Positions 1 to 12,570 of a DNA stretch of 64,000 bases are shown one piece after another. The position numbers and the translations under genes were made by a program. The notes beneath the pieces were generated by a model. That model was not told the origin of the DNA and made no database searches. It saw nothing but the letters and a program-made list of their open reading frames with translations. Every line of letters begins with the position of its first letter. The stretch's first letter is position 1. The stretch comes from Torreya grandis (lineage: Eukaryota; Streptophyta; Pinopsida; Cupressales; Taxaceae): NCBI GenBank assembly GCA_037957365.1, contig JARHVA010006312.1, positions 483,501 to 547,500 of the forward strand, read 5' to 3'.

Positions 1-773
1 ACATCCTCGACACCCCGATATGTAGAGATTTGCCTACATACCAATACTCCAAAGAGGGATCAAGTTAGATGTAGTTATCACACCTAGTGTTTGATGTATA
101 TGCAAGTGAATGTTAGAATGAGAGTGGCCTTGGATGCCTTGGATGTGCTTGATCTTTTGAATATGTGAAAAATAGACTTAGGGATATTGTAGATGGTATT
201 ATACATAAAGTAGGGCATAATAAGGATAATGTACCTTGATTTTTCTTAAATTTGTCTTTAGTTTGAATATATTTGGTACTTATTTTCCATCTAGTGAATA
301 AATATGGATTAGACTAATATTTATAGGGTTTTGTTGCTTGTGTAGATAAGAAAAAAAACTTAGGCCAACCTTAAGAGGGGAAAACATTTGAAAAATTATC
401 TGTTGGAAAGAGATGGGGATAAAGATAGTAGCACCTATTTGAGGACAATAGCATGATATGGTTGTAGTGTCCCAAATGTGGTGTTAATGTCCTTTTTGTA
501 GACTACTGAGAAAGTTAGATTGGGGTCATAGGTGATAGTTTAGGGATTGTGTATTGACTAGATGTAAGTGAATAAGGTATACTAAATATATATAAATGTA
601 ATTATAAGGCTCTATAATATGACTATGGTAATCCTAGTGATAGGTTAACTCAAGCGACACTCTTAGCATCCAATTAATTTTTTTAAGTGATTGCAAGAAT
701 CATAAAATGCCTAAATCTAACCCTACATGCTTGTCTAAGTATCTTTTTTGTCCAAGATATTTTAGTTATTGAA
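1..773. other. Unresolved 5' part of element A
   Basis: By position this should hold the gag-protease region of element A. I could not read a convincing Gag or protease active-site motif in any + frame. All frames are broken every 10-30 codons. Nothing else is recognised here. Confidence 0.4.
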
Positions 774-1190
774 TTACCCCCATATTTTTATATATGCCTA
801 TCACATGACTTCACTACTAGTCTATGTGGATACTTGTCTTCTAACTAGTCTCACATTTTTTTAGGATAAGTTATGACACTAGAGTCACCATTAAGTATGA
901 GCCAATCTCTAAGGATCACATTGTGCCATATTTTTCAAACCCCATGAATGTGAACTAAACTATGTTTGATCAAGGTGAGGAGGTTTCTAGTCATTAAGCT
1001 ACCACTCTTGTTGAAAAATTCCCTGATTTCTAACTTGATGAGTGGGCAAATGAAAACTATGGATTTGATCCATATGATCACATTGAAGAGACTAAATTGG
1101 GAACCTACTACATTCTTGAATAGAATTCTATTTTTCTAAATCTTGTTAAGGGATAAGAGGACCTTGAGGGCATATGGTTGATATACTATT
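774..1190 (+). pseudogene. Element A: downstream part of retropepsin region and linker
   Basis: Frames here give LPPYF, CLS, DFT, then (after a shift) VTIKYEP and a DEWANENY-like acidic linker. The same order is found in element B just after its protease active site (LPPYFSMCLSRDFTSKFGRYF, then VTICSKP, then DEWASNLYEHDP). This is therefore the C-terminal half of the aspartic protease and the spacer leading into the extra RNase H. The protease processes the Gag-Pol polyprotein in the virus-like particle. At least four stops and one frameshift are present, so only ancestry can be claimed. The active-site Asp motif is not visible upstream. Confidence 0.6.
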
Positions 1191-1194
1191 ATGG

Positions 1195-1500
1195 TTTTAA
1201 GAGGAGGAATGGGGCTAGTGCATGTATTGTATAGATCTCTCCTCAGAGGGATAATTGATTTTTCTCATACAGGATATAATTCAACTACAATATTAATGTA
1301 ATGGAGGATAAATCACTCATTCGAGGTCTTTAACTGGCTCAAAAGAGATGGATAAAGTTTCTTTAGGTGCTTGGAGATAGTGAGCTAGTTGTGAATCATA
1401 TTAGATGCCAAAGTGCATCCAAAAATAGTTTATTAAAGGCCTAAAAACATAGGTAATGGGACCTCATTGAAGGTTTTGAGGCTTCAACATATAAATTATA
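1195..1500 (+). pseudogene. Element A: extra RNase H domain (RVT_3-like), upstream of RT
   Basis: One + frame, interrupted by stops, reads GFKRRNGASACIV, then SPQRDN, then FSYRI, then LAQKRWIKFL, then VLGDSELVVNHIR, then WDLIEGFEA. This is the pattern of the second, archaeal/plant-type RNase H of plant Ty3 elements. The family motif is a DG(S/A) strand, an NNVAEYEAL helix and an FGDSELVV strand. The third catalytic Asp (GDSE) is kept. The first one appears to be Tyr (IYYYGF where a YFDGS-type motif is expected). The domain lies about 600 bases before the RT, the same place as in element B. The RNA strand of RNA/DNA hybrids would be its substrate. It is clearly dead, with stops at four or more positions. 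Confidence 0.8.
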
Positions 1501-1929
1501 CCAAGGAATTATAATTTTTATGTATATAGGATTTCCTTAGTGGGACAACAATATGATCTTCCTAATGATGTTTTGAGAAGTTCAAAGCAGCTTGCCAAGC
1601 TGATTGTTAGACCTGTAGTTCTTGACAACAATGCTAGTTGAAAATGCTTGAGAATGATGTACAAATCATAAAATTTATACAAGATGAAGTTGATTTCTTA
1701 GCTAAGAACCAAAAAAAACTCCCAGATCAATATAAGGATTAGATCATCTAGTTGAAAGATAACAAGTTGCCTAAGGGGTTAATTACCTTAGAAATCATAT
1801 TCAACTTAGACAACCAACTCAAAAGAGATAAGATGAATATGAAGATCAAAGATGATAACTAAAAACTAATAGCTATATCTAATGGTAATTTTATAAAGGC
1901 TAGTAAGATATCGCCCCAATATGAAATTG

Positions 1930-2800
1930 ATGATTTTATTGGCTTTGTAAAAAGTATGATGACATATTTGCTTGGAGTTACAAAGACTTGAGAGGCTTTG
2001 ACCAAAATTTGGCCCAAAATACCATTCATATTAATCCACATGCCATAATATTGAGGCAAAATCAAAGGCATATAAACCCCAAGGTTGAGCCATTCATGAA
2101 AAAGAACTTGATAAGTTGATTGAAGCCCATATCATATTCCCTATAAGGCATTCTTCCTGGGTAGCCAACCTAGTCCATGCTAGAAAGAAGAGTGGGGTGA
2201 TTAAGTTATGTGTATACTTTAGGGACTTGAATAGTGATTACATTAAGGATAATTACCCTCTTTCTCCTATGGATAAAATCCTTTAAACCATAGTAGGAGC
2301 TGAGAGGTTTTCCATTCTAGATGGTTATTTAAGATATAACCAAATCCTTGTGTAGGAATGTGATCAATATAAGATAAATTTTAATACTAAGTGGGGTACT
2401 TATACTTAGAGGAGAATTACATTTGGGTTGACCAATACTATTGAAACCTTCCAAAGGCCATGAATTTGGCATTTAGAGGCCTTATTAATGACATGATCTT
2501 GGTTTACTTAGATGATATAACTATTCTATCCAAGCATGTGACTAATTAATTGGATCACTTGAGGTAAGTATTTGATAGATGCATATATTTTTGGGTGTCC
2601 TTGAACCTAAAAAAGTTTTTATTTGATGTCCATGAAGGCATGTTATTAGGACTTGTGGTTTCCAAAGATGGTCTAGGAATTGATAAAGAGAGGGTGGAAG
2701 TAATATTGGATTTCTCACTTCCAAGTCAAGAAAAAGGCCTTCAAAAATTCCTAGGTAAGATCAATTATGTTGAATAAAAAGGTAAGAAGGTTTATTCATA
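1930..2800 (+). pseudogene. Element A: Ty3/gypsy reverse transcriptase remnant
   Basis: The N-terminal lead reads DIFAWSYKDLRGFD (from about 1960). It is followed by ELDKLIEAHIIFPIRHSSW, then NLVHARKKSGVIKLCVYFRDLN, then NYPLSPMDKIL, then the FGLTNTIETFQR block near 2420-2460. A 1-base frameshift near 2460 moves the frame to a segment carrying the intact catalytic box VYLDDITILSK (about 2504-2537). After this come SLNLKKF (2598) and FLGKINYVE (2750-2776), the usual end of the palm/thumb. Length and order match Ty3/gypsy RTs. Stops replace Gln/Trp at several conserved sites. The enzyme would make cDNA from the element RNA, but this copy cannot be translated. Confidence 0.9.
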
Positions 2801-3420
2801 ACTTTTCTTCTTTGGTAAATCCTCTAACTACTATGTTGAATAAAAATCAAAATTTCAACTGATATAAAAAGGGAAGAAACAACTTTGAAGAAATTAAGTG
2901 AGCCATAACCCAAGTTCTCACTCTCATAAATCTTTATTTTAAAAAATATTTCATCATAGATGCCTTTAGAAGTGATGATGTTATATATGAAATCTTGTTA
3001 CAATATAATAGCAAAAAGATTGGAGTAGACAATTCCATTCTTTAGTTATATTATGAGATGAAGTACACTTTTATGGGAAAAAAAGTAGTTGATATTGGAA
3101 AGAGGCTTAATAAGTTTAGGAACATGGTGTCCAATAGTAGAATTCAATTGATGGTGTCACACCAAAGTGTCAAAGAATTTCTTTTAAGCAAGGATTTGAA
3201 TGATAGGAGAGTTGGTTGGATAACAAAAGTCATGGAATATGATGTAAAAACCAAAGTGACTAAATTGGTATGAGGTAAAGGGCTGTGTAAACAACTAGAA
3301 TTAGACCTAAAAGAGGATAGAGAAGTTGTCCTAGTGCTACAAAATGATCAACAATCAGATGCATTCACTCCCTAGTTGGACTGAAGATATGATCAAATTC
3401 CTTTAGATAGGTGAGTATCC
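2800..3420 (+). pseudogene. Element A: RNase H domain following RT
   Basis: The segment begins with a thumb/connection peptide (FIHNFSSLVNPLTTMLNK, about 2788-2842). It continues through TQVLTLINLYFKKYFIID, where the family has a TDAS-type first catalytic Asp and here IIDAF. It then reads SVKEFLLSKDLNDRRVGWI, VMEYDVKTKVTKLV and RGKG (3172-3286). This is the canonical Ty3-type RNase H and tether. It ends with a linker (WTEDMIKFLQ-like, about 3378) that in element B runs directly into the integrase. Here an unrelated block of about 550 bases interrupts the join. The 3058-3273 segment is open, which is notable for such an old copy, but both sides are broken. Confidence 0.8.
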
Positions 3421-3447
3421 CCAATGTGATTCAAAAAAAGGCAAACC

Positions 3448-3996
3448 TTTTAGAAGCTATAACTTTTGACTCGTAACTCCATTTGAGCTCTTTCACACAT
3501 CAAAATAACCATATGAAAACATTTGATGGTTTTATAATGGTATATATCCCTTAAGAGTTGATTTAAATATTTTTAGAGGCCAAATGTGATCATCTGAGGG
3601 CATAAAATTAATGTTTAATGATTTTTGGGGAATTTTCTATTTTTAGAAATTATATATTTTTAGGACCAAATGTCAAATTTAGTTGAATTTCATCTGATAA
3701 GATAATTTTAGCATTTAGTTTATTTTGGGAAATTTTTATATCTATGTGCATTTTCATGCAAAACTTACTATAAATAACCACTATTAAAAATAGGCATTTT
3801 TTTAGATTTTAGTTTTTTCAAAAAAATTCATGTCAATTCTAAATTTTGATTTGAGGTTTATTTAAGAATGGTGTGGGTTTTTGAATATTTCAAGTCATTT
3901 AAAATGAATAAATTATGAGTTTTGTTTCAATATCTTATCCTATTGGTAATTTATTTGTCTTGATAGTTTTCAGTTTCATTATAATGTTTAGACAAA
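3448..3996. other. About 550-base insertion between RNase H and integrase of element A
   Basis: In element B the linker peptide continues without a break into KRRYFRLQSIPF. In A the matching linker stops near 3448 and the matching KRRYFRLQSIPY resumes at about 3999. The intervening AT-rich DNA has no readable homology to Ty3 proteins. It is flanked by similar short words (caaacc at about 3440, caaaacc at about 3990), a possible decayed target duplication. I see no clear terminal inverted repeats. It could be a MITE, a short solo LTR or an old deletion/insertion product. Confidence 0.5.
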
Positions 3997-3998
3997 AC

Positions 3999-5176
3999 CA
4001 AAAGAAGATACTTTAGATTACAGTCCATTCCATATGTCCTTATAGAGGGAATATTGTTTATAAAATACCTTAATGGTTACCTTTTGATATTTATTGAGCC
4101 AAATTATATTAATAATATACTAGAATATTTCCATGATAGCCCTTCATGAGGTCATTTTTTACCTAAGACTACTGCCATCAAGATAATGAGGACTAGTTAC
4201 TATTAGCCCAACTTATTCAGGGATGCACATGTATGTGTTATAATATTCAATAAGTTTTACTTAATCATATGAAACCAAAAGTTAACAACACTCCCTCTCC
4301 ATCCCATCCAGTTAGAGCATCCCTTCACACAATAGGGTTTGAACTTCATTGGTATGATTAACCCACCTTCAAGTGCTAGTAATAAGTGTGTGTTGACTAC
4401 AAAATATTACTTCACAAGGTGGATAGAGGGAGTGGAACTAAGGGAATCCAATGATACATATATGTTGGAATTATATGAAGGTGTTGTCATTAGGTTTGGT
4501 ATTCTAGATACTATCATATATGACACTGTTATGGTTTTTGTTGGCACTAAGATCACTAAATGGGAAGTAAAGCATGGCATCTATTTGAGAAGTTATTTTA
4601 ACTATTACCCATAAGGTAATGTCTTGGCATAATTTACAAACAATAATCTCATAAGGATCATCAAAAGGACCATAGAGGATAACCAAAGAGCTTAGCATAC
4701 TAAACTAAAAACAACCTTATAGGATCACTCCCAAGAGAGCTATTGGTAACTCCCCTTTCATGTTAGTTTATGGGAGAGAAGAAATGCTACCATTATTTCT
4801 TGAATTACCATCCTTTGATCTCACTCAATAATTATAAATGATGGATAATGATGCTATGAATATGAGGCTAGCATAACCAATAGAGTTAGAGGAAGTTAGA
4901 GATTAGGGAATGCATATTATGAAGTTTACCCCAGCTCAAGCAAAGAGAACATTTGATAGAAAGGCATATGATATAGTATTTAAATAAGGAGACATAATGT
5001 TGAAATGGGATGAAGATAGGGCCAAAGATATAAAACACACCAAGTTTGATGCCATATAGATTTTCCCTCATATCATAGTCATTTGTAAACAATCTAATGA
5101 TTTTAATCTCTCCAAGCTGAATGTAGAAGAGACACCAGTCAAAATCAATGAGAATTATCTAAAACACTTTCCTTGA
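3999..5176 (+). pseudogene. Element A: Ty3/gypsy integrase remnant
   Basis: The order is: a lead KRRYFRLQSIPY (3999); a zinc-binding HHCC-type region with EYFHDSPS and GHF (about 4115-4160); the core domain NFIGMINPPSS, YYFTRWIEGVEL, IIYDTVMVF and YYPQGN (4339-4620); and the C-terminal part FDRKAYD, MLKWDEDRA, KHTKFDAI and FNLSKLN, then NENYLKHF (4945-5176). The C-terminal peptides closely match those of element B. In the DDE triad the first Asp of the DYFT motif is Tyr (YYFT) and the Glu after QGN..A is a stop, so the enzyme is dead. The domain would insert cDNA into the genome. Conserved Trp (AIW) is a TAG stop, consistent with deamination decay. Confidence 0.88.
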
Positions 5177-8100
5177 GGTTATTTTAGACCTTGTACATAT
5201 TATATTAGTTATTTTTTACTTCTTCCAAGTGATGATTGCATGTTGTTTGAGTAGCCTAGTTATTCTTCCTTTACCTCTAAGTGTTTTTTCACATGTTATT
5301 CTTACTTCTATGTTTTCTATTTTGGAGGTATTTTAGTATTCCCAAGGCTATTCCAATAGGGTGTCACTTTCATGTTGAGTTATTTCTTAACTCCATGCCC
5401 AATGGAATTGATAAGGCATCTGGTCTGAGTGTTTAGGCAAGCAAATACCCCTTGGGGTTGCTAGAATATTAGTTACTCTAGCCACCCTTGGTACCTTGGA
5501 CACTTGCACACTTGAAGAGGGATATTATTTAAAATAATAAATTGAGTATTTTTCCTTGAGCATGTTCTTGATGAATATTATGACCTAGAATCAAGTATGC
5601 CCAAGATATGGTCTATTCTCCTAAGCATTTTCTTCAATGTTATGAACTAACACCATGTATGAGGTCTTAAGTTGATGTTTGGAATTACAAAGGGCCCAAT
5701 TACATATTTGTCAATGTATGGATGAATTTAACATCTTATATAGGGTCACATCAATGTTTTTGAGTTTCATTCCATGTTTAATGTCTTATAATATATATTA
5801 CCAATGCAATGTTTTAGAGGTGGAAAGGTCTAAAGGTCATTGTCCATGTCTTGAGGGTGAATGCATCCAAAAAAGAGCCTGACGCATTTGTTAGAATTAT
5901 ATTATCTTTCAAATGATTATTCAGGTGTTTTCCATTGAAAATTGAGGTAAAAAAGAGTTTTAAGAGGAATAATGAAATCATCATCACATAAAAAGTCCGA
6001 AAATGTGCTTATAAGTCCATAAAGGGTCAATGGTCTTATTTCATCCATTAAAGGCATTCTAGATGGAATTAAACATTTTATAATGTCTCATAAAGTAATT
6101 ATAATGTTTTAGGATCCTTTATGAACCCTCTAACCCATATAAATGGTCAAAATGCATTTAAATTGATGGTTTTCCTCTTTTCGTGCCTCTTGGTGATGTT
6201 CAACTCTCTCAATGTGGAGGAGTACACTTGATCTCAGCCAATTGTTATCCATCTCAAGTATAATCATGACATATTCATTATTATAGGAGTTTTTTCAAGA
6301 CTATTAAAGATGATCTAAAAGTCAGACAACCAAATTCAAGGCTTCATGATGTTTTCAAGGCTTATAGCTTCAATCATTAGGTTTTTATCATCTTTTATAG
6401 GTTTCTTTAGAGTTCCAAGGAGTAAAATACCATGGTCTTGGAGGGGTTGTGGTCTTAATATCATGTGTAGCTTATCTAATGAAGAGGATATTCATTCATG
6501 GAGGAAATGATAGGTTTTAGGTGGAATCACATGAATATAATCCATAAACAAAGCTTTCATAAAGTCCTAGGTCTAGAAAATGGCAAGTTTTGGCCTTAAA
6601 GGCATAATTTTAAGGGTTTTATAGAATATTTATTCATGGTAAAAATATCCAAAAATTTCTTCAAATACCTATAAGGTGTATCAAACCCTCCTAATGCCCT
6701 AACATGCAAAACAAGGTAAGAAAGCTTCCAAACATGAATGTTTTAATGAAATTATAGGGTTTTGTGAGGTCTTATAAAGAGTTGAATATATTTATAGTTT
6801 TATTCAATATAAAATAATTATCAAACCCTAATAGGCCTTTAAAGAATAAAACCATGATCATAGACCTCCTATCAAGGCAAAACTGATACAAAACTTTATT
6901 TTTAAGCACCTACAAGCACTTGTCAAAGATGTGACTTCTTTATTCACTTGTTTAAAATATTGGTACAACCATTTTAGATCATGAATTAAGTTTTGAATAT
7001 CATATTTTAGGTTTATATAGTAAAAAATAATTAAACTAGGCTATGGACAATCACTAAGAAGCCTAAAATAACCCGTAAACATCCCAAAAAAGAGCATGGT
7101 TCAAGGTTTAAAATCATTTATATAATTGCATGATGAGGAGTGGATGATAGAGGAGGTTATTAGGCTTGAAATAATAAATTACAATTATCAAACAAAAATA
7201 ATATTCTTATAAACACATGGATATACCAAAGGGGTTGTAGGTAGCCTTCAACCCTACCAAAGCCTTATAAACTCATGAACCAACTTATTAATGTTTATAA
7301 GCTTAATCAAGTGAAATAGATGGTGGTTAGAAGGCCTAGAGATGATTTTAGGATCTTATAGGATCATATAAATAATTTTTTCAAGTTGTAAGCCCATAAG
7401 ATCTAAAGTAAGAGTTATAGTGAGGTTTTAAGCTTGGAATAGAACTACAAGCCTACAGATAAAGAATGGATATTTTAACACATTCCTAGATGCTTCTCCC
7501 TCAGTTAAAGCTTTTAATCTTTCCAAAGGACCCTAAAAAACATAGTTGCAATCATTAGTCATGTAATCCCTCAAATTTAATTCATGAAAATATAGGTCTT
7601 CCATGAAAGGAAGACAAACCTAAAATCATAGCTCAAATGGATTACAAGTCTTTAAAAAAATACTTGTAGGAATATTTGATGGTCTTCATGAGTGGAAAAA
7701 TGGATACAAAGTTTTTTGGGGAAATTTTTAATAAGCTATGAATAGTTGCTATTGGATATCCTGGTCTTAAAATATTTTCAATGATGATATCAAACTTGAA
7801 GGCCAGGATGCTTTAGAACATGAAGGGTGTAGGTAGATTTTATAGGTTAATGTTTTGAGCTTGTAGATTGAGGTCCTCAAATAATAAATATGTACGTATA
7901 GGTCTATAGGTATACTTATAATCTCAAAGATAATTTTCATGATTAACAAAAGTGAAAACATGGTTCCCAAGCTCCTCAATAAGTCTAAAAGCTAGGGCTT
8001 GAAGAGCTTATTGATGTGTTTCTCCCTTCAATAAAATAATGATGATATAAAACATAAAATCCAAGATGAAGATCAAGGTTTCTCATGGTTTATCAATGTT

Positions 8101-8715
8101 TAAATGATTATAAGCATGATCATATATATAATAAATATCTTGAAAGTTTTTTTAATGATGCAAGAATTATGTGAGTTTCAAATGATCTCTCAATGTTGTT
8201 GGAGGCTTGTTAGGGGTATATAACATGAAATGAAGACTTAAATAGTTCAAAAAAAACATCAAGGATTTTAACATGCATCAAAATGGTTTGGGTAGGGTTT
8301 AGTATGTCTTTCAAGTTTTCATGACAACCAAGATATGTTTTCAAGATCTAATAAGGATTTTGAGCTTCTTAAGACCCCACCAATGTCTGTAAATATTTTC
8401 CAAGGTTTCCATACAAGTTGAAGGGTTATATGACTATAACAAAAGGAAAGGTAGGGGTATATATGGTCTCAAGTGACTTAAATATGTCAATAACAAAGTC
8501 TTTTCATGAAACTTACATATTTTAAAGCATCTCAAACATGTTGTCATCCCATAAGATGAGGAAACATCAAGGTTTTGGCACCTTTAAGGATTCGAAAAGA
8601 TTATAGGCTAATAAAGAGTGGGAAATAATTTTTTTGAACATGATCCCACCTATAATCATTACAATAGGTTCTTTGGGTTTGAAGGTCTTCATTTTTAGGT
8701 TTGAGAATAATTGTA
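5177..8715. other. Non-coding stretch, probably 3' UTR and LTR of element A
   Basis: No coding pattern was recognised on either strand. The only open frames are short, AT-rich and unsupported. Position immediately after integrase suggests the 3' untranslated region (to about 5550) and then LTR sequence, but there is no second copy inside the window to define LTR borders. The text is monotonous, with recurrent words such as aggtttta and caaggtttc. It contains no transposase or RT signature. Confidence 0.35.
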
Positions 8716-9660
8716 GTGTTGACACTTGGATTTAAACCCTTGAGAAGATACTCAACTCTCCTCATCCAAATGGCAAAATGGAATCATCTCTCTTGCTATG
8801 GGTGAAAAATTCATTGAGATGAATCTCTATATTAGGGAATAGATCCCCTTGATGAATCATTTAGGATCATATTCCTACTAATAACAACTTAGAGAATGTA
8901 AAGGGTTAAAATAACTAGAATTTACACCTATTTTACTAGGGGTGATGTACCAAAAGATTTGTTCTATTGATACTTTAAACATACACTTGAAATAAGGACA
9001 ATATACATATAAAATTCACTCAATATCAACTTTCTCTCTCACATCAGTGTTTCAACATGGGGTCTAGGAGATGGCATAGATTTAAGAAGACTTAAGCAAT
9101 AGGAATTCCAAGAAACTCTATTGAATTAACTATTCACTATATCTGCAATCTCTTCAGACACTTCTTGTTGATCTATAAGAAGGAAATCACAATACACCAG
9201 GTACTAATGGAGTTAACATGAAGGTAAATGGAAATTACACTTGCACAAAAATAATACCAAGTATGTACACTTAATTCACTCTTTAAATGTTGTAAAATGC
9301 TTGTATTTATTGATTTAAGGTAAAATTTTGGTAGGGCTTCACCAAACCAAGTAGATAGATGCTCAAATGATCGAAGAGAATACATATTTTTAACCTTTAA
9401 GAGTGAGATCAAGCAAAGGGAGTCCAAGAGTCACTTGGACATGTGTCATCATGAAAGAATCCATTACATTTTCATGTGGGAGAGAAGTGGGCAAGCTATG
9501 CCATGTCACCAAAGGTCAGTTACAATGAGTTATAACTGAACCAAAAGCATTAGTTACATTTGTTACAACTAAACCAAAGACTCAGTTATATTTTCCACTT
9601 TTTACCTTTATACTTGCCTTTTGGTTCCCATCAAGCCTTTCTTTCAAACTCTAATGGATA
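8716..9660. repeat. Possible diverged LTR fragment
   Basis: The tract starting tgttgacacttgg carries gggtgatgtaccaaaagatt (about 8940-8960). Next come cttaagcaataggaattcca and a long run of splice- and promoter-poor AT-rich DNA. The first part resembles in order, though not base for base, the start of the element B LTR (tggtgttct, then ggggtgatgcaccaatgatt). I infer a distantly related LTR piece. The homology is weak and the far end is not defined. Confidence 0.25.
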
Positions 9661-9699
9661 GTTTATGTAGTTTGAAATTGACATGTTATGGGCTATCAC

Positions 9700-10720
9700 T
9701 CCTCGAGCATTTCTTTTAGACATTTATTTCCTCAGACTTCTTGTCTCGACACTTTTCCTGAAATAATTTATTTGGGTCTTTTGTTTCCTTTGTTCTTTTC
9801 CTTTGAATTTTTTCTTGGTCCTTTATGCCTTAAAATTTTTCTATAGACAAAAAATCTGAAGGAAATAATGTTTTCTTTGTATCAAACAAAATGTCTGAAA
9901 GAATTTGACTTTGGCACCTTTTCATGTTTTCAAAAAGAATTCCTTAGACAATTTCTCCAAAAGAATTCCTTCAGACTTTCTATTTGGCCCTTTTTGGTTA
10001 TTCAAAATGACCATTCAGAAAATTAAAAAATACCTTTTTGGAAAGGAAACATATCCTTTAGCTTCTTGCAAGTGACTCTTCATAAAAGTTGTAAGTGTCT
10101 CTTCCAAAAGGAAAATTCCCTTTGAATTTTTTGAAATGGTCCACTCTCTAGGAAAAACAATCTTTTGGGATTTTTGAAAATGCCCCTTCAAGAGAGTTGA
10201 AATGCCCTTTAGGAAAGTTAAAACTATCCACTTAGCTTGAAAAGGTCCTTCAAAAAAGTTGAAATGGACAATTTTCTGACAAAAGATACCCTTCGGAAAA
10301 ATTGTAACATACCCTTTGAAAAATTTGTAAGTGATCCTTTAGCTTGATAAAGTCCTTCAAAAATTTGAAAGTGTCCTTTAAAAAAAATTTAGAAGTACCT
10401 TTCAAAAAAATTGAAGTGGACCTTTTCATGACAAAATATCCCCTTAAAAAAAATGGAACATACACTTTGGAAAATTTGTAACATATCCTTAAAAAAAAAT
10501 TTAACATACCCTTCAGAAAAGTTACAACATATCCTTCGAAAAAGTTGCCTTGGATAATTTTTCTGAAAGAATTCTACCAAATGAAACATCCAAAAAATAA
10601 CCCTTTAGGAAAATTAATTTGGACAATTTTTTTGAATGAATTCTAACACTTAAACAAAAACCCAAAAAAAAGACTTCTAAAAGAATTATAACTTAGCAAA
10701 AGACCAAAACAAACCTTCCA
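9700..10720. repeat. Diverged minisatellite of a (T)CCTT-GAAAAA-TTG motif
   Basis: About twenty irregular copies of a unit of the form cctt(c/t)nnaaaaa(g/t)ttg(a/t)aa, spaced 20-40 bases apart, run from about 9890 to 10720. The clearest stretch is 10210-10560. Related half-units (tttctgaaagaattc) mark both flanks. On the minus strand this produces pseudo-repetitive open frames rich in Phe and Lys. I regard these as a by-product of the repeat and not as genes. The unit is not a known telomeric or centromeric repeat. Confidence 0.55.
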
Positions 10721-10739
10721 AAAGAACTAGACTTGTAAA

Positions 10740-12570
10740 TTTGTTGTGGCTTGTTAAAGAACACTTCTTCTAAAGAAAATCTAAGTACTAGACCTAGCCA
10801 AAGATATAGACTTAGATGATTTTTTGTAAATAGGGATGCCCAGTAGGTCTTAGGAGAAAGATATAAGGTCTCCTAGAAGTTACAGACCTATGAGGCAAGT
10901 CTACAGGGTTTCATGATTTCATAAGCTCTCATAGGTATATAATACCAATTTAATGATCCTCAAGCATGAACAAAATCTTTCTAGGCCTATAATGTAGTAT
11001 AGTGTTACATGTAGTTTCTAAGAGGACTAGAAGACTTGTAAAATTGTCTCATAAGTCACTCAAGGGATAGAAAAATAGAGTTTCAAGTGTTATTATTTTG
11101 AGAGGCTTATACATAAGCTCAAAATCAAATCCATGTCCCTCAAGCATGCGTAAGATTACACACATGCATATAAAGTAGTTTATAGCAATTTTATGGTGTT
11201 TTATGTTTGAAACAAGTTTCTTAAATTTTTCAAGAGTTATTATGATCAGATATGGTGAAGAACACCCTTCATCAAGCATGGGAGGCATGTTGAATAGGAC
11301 TCCAAGCACCAAGTCAAGCCTCCTTCATACTAATAAATGATTTGAGTGGTCTTAAAGGGAGTGAATGGATACACAAGGCATTAGAAACTGATCTTAGAGG
11401 TGTGTAGCCCCTCTATGGAGTTGAGGGATAATCAACCCAAGCTAACCATATCTCCAAATAGGATATAATATTTCTTCTCAAGTCAAACATTTCACATGCA
11501 CAAGAGGTGAAATTGGGCATGCTAATGCATTTATCACAAGGACAGTCATTTTTTCCAAGAGTGGAGAATATAGTTAACCAAATCATGTATGTTAAAACAC
11601 TCCAAAAGATAAAAATGGTAAAAATTAATCCTTCTCTTCCACTCTTATGCACATTTTCCATGAGATACCATCAAAGTGATAGGCCTAATGCATTAACGTG
11701 AGGTGAATGCTCATATTTACACTTGTTTTATCTCTTATATAAGATGATTTATAATGTAACAAATAAATTTATGTAGTCTATTAGTGCTTTAAATCCTCTC
11801 TTGGATCTCATTTCTTATCAAAAAGGATGGAAATGCTTTATTTTAACCCATTTTCTAGGTATAAAAAAACTCTGATTCTATAGAGACCTGTAAATTCTAG
11901 CTTTAAGGCCTTTGGATTAATAAAAAACTATTTTTTTACTTCTCCATGCTTTTATATTTTTTTATTCTTGTGTTTTGTTGATCTATACATGTGGTAGAGA
12001 GTGTTCTCCCTTGTGTGTGTCCATTTCCCTTCACCTTGGTGCAAGTAGACAAGTTTTATATTATTTATATGATGTGTTATAATTGATTTTTCAAGTGATT
12101 AGTTATGGAAGCTTACTAATTATCACTTGTACATGAAATTTTAGCCTATTCCCTCTAGCTATAACATATGCCACCATATTCATATGAAAAAAGTATGTAA
12201 GAGATGCCAAATTTGGATATTGTGTATGATAAATTTCAGTCTTTCATAAGCTCTATTGTTTTGTTCTAAGAAATTAGAGGAAGTCCTCAATCTTGATGCA
12301 TCACCTAATTTTCAAAATTTAGCTTCAATCTCTATATTTTCATGAATAAGAGTCTTAGGGTAGCTTAGGTAAGCTTTATTAATGTAAGTTTTAAGACTCT
12401 TACCTAATCCTAAATTAGGTGCACTATGGTTAAAAAGGAGATAGCTTTTTCCATAGATTCACTTGTATAATATGTCACCTAGACCTAGGAGTGTTTCCAT
12501 TATGTCAGTTAAAATAGGTCTGAAGACTTGACAAGGTGCATTTAAACATGACAACAATTATAACTACATT
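10740..12570 (+). repeat. LTR-like tract with R/U5-like end
   Basis: The tract has two imperfect copies of a segment beginning cctcaagcatg about 178 bases apart (10957 and 11135). A later block (11860-12060) runs from a tataaaaaaactc stretch and a polyadenylation-like aataaaaaac run to a T-rich stretch and gatctatacatgtggtagag. This resembles the R/U5 part of plant LTRs. It is followed by a weak primer-binding-like site (ttggtgattct, from about 12574). No partner LTR is visible, so the upstream border is unknown. It might be the end of a long LTR belonging to element A or an independent solo/5' LTR. Confidence 0.3.

Larger units (their letters stand above)
1..5555 (+). mobile_element. Element A: Ty3/gypsy retrotransposon, 5' end outside window
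   Basis: The element reads left to right as protease C-terminal linker, extra (archaeal/plant-type) RNase H, reverse transcriptase, RNase H and integrase, all riddled with stops and frameshifts. The same domain order and many of the same peptides occur on the minus strand in element B, so A and B are members of related families. The 5' LTR, gag and protease active site are not in the window, or are too decayed to read in bases 1-770. The 3' limit near 5555 is a guess. It rests on a purine-rich stretch (gaagagggata, about 5514-5524) that could be the polypurine tract. A paired LTR is not available to confirm it. The element cannot be functional. Confidence 0.85.

Noticed and set aside
10250..10589. 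Minus-strand open frames with repeated Phe/Lys/Cys words resembling a repeat protein
   Set aside because: They are a by-product of the underlying DNA minisatellite. The apparent peptide repeat changes frame with unit spacing.
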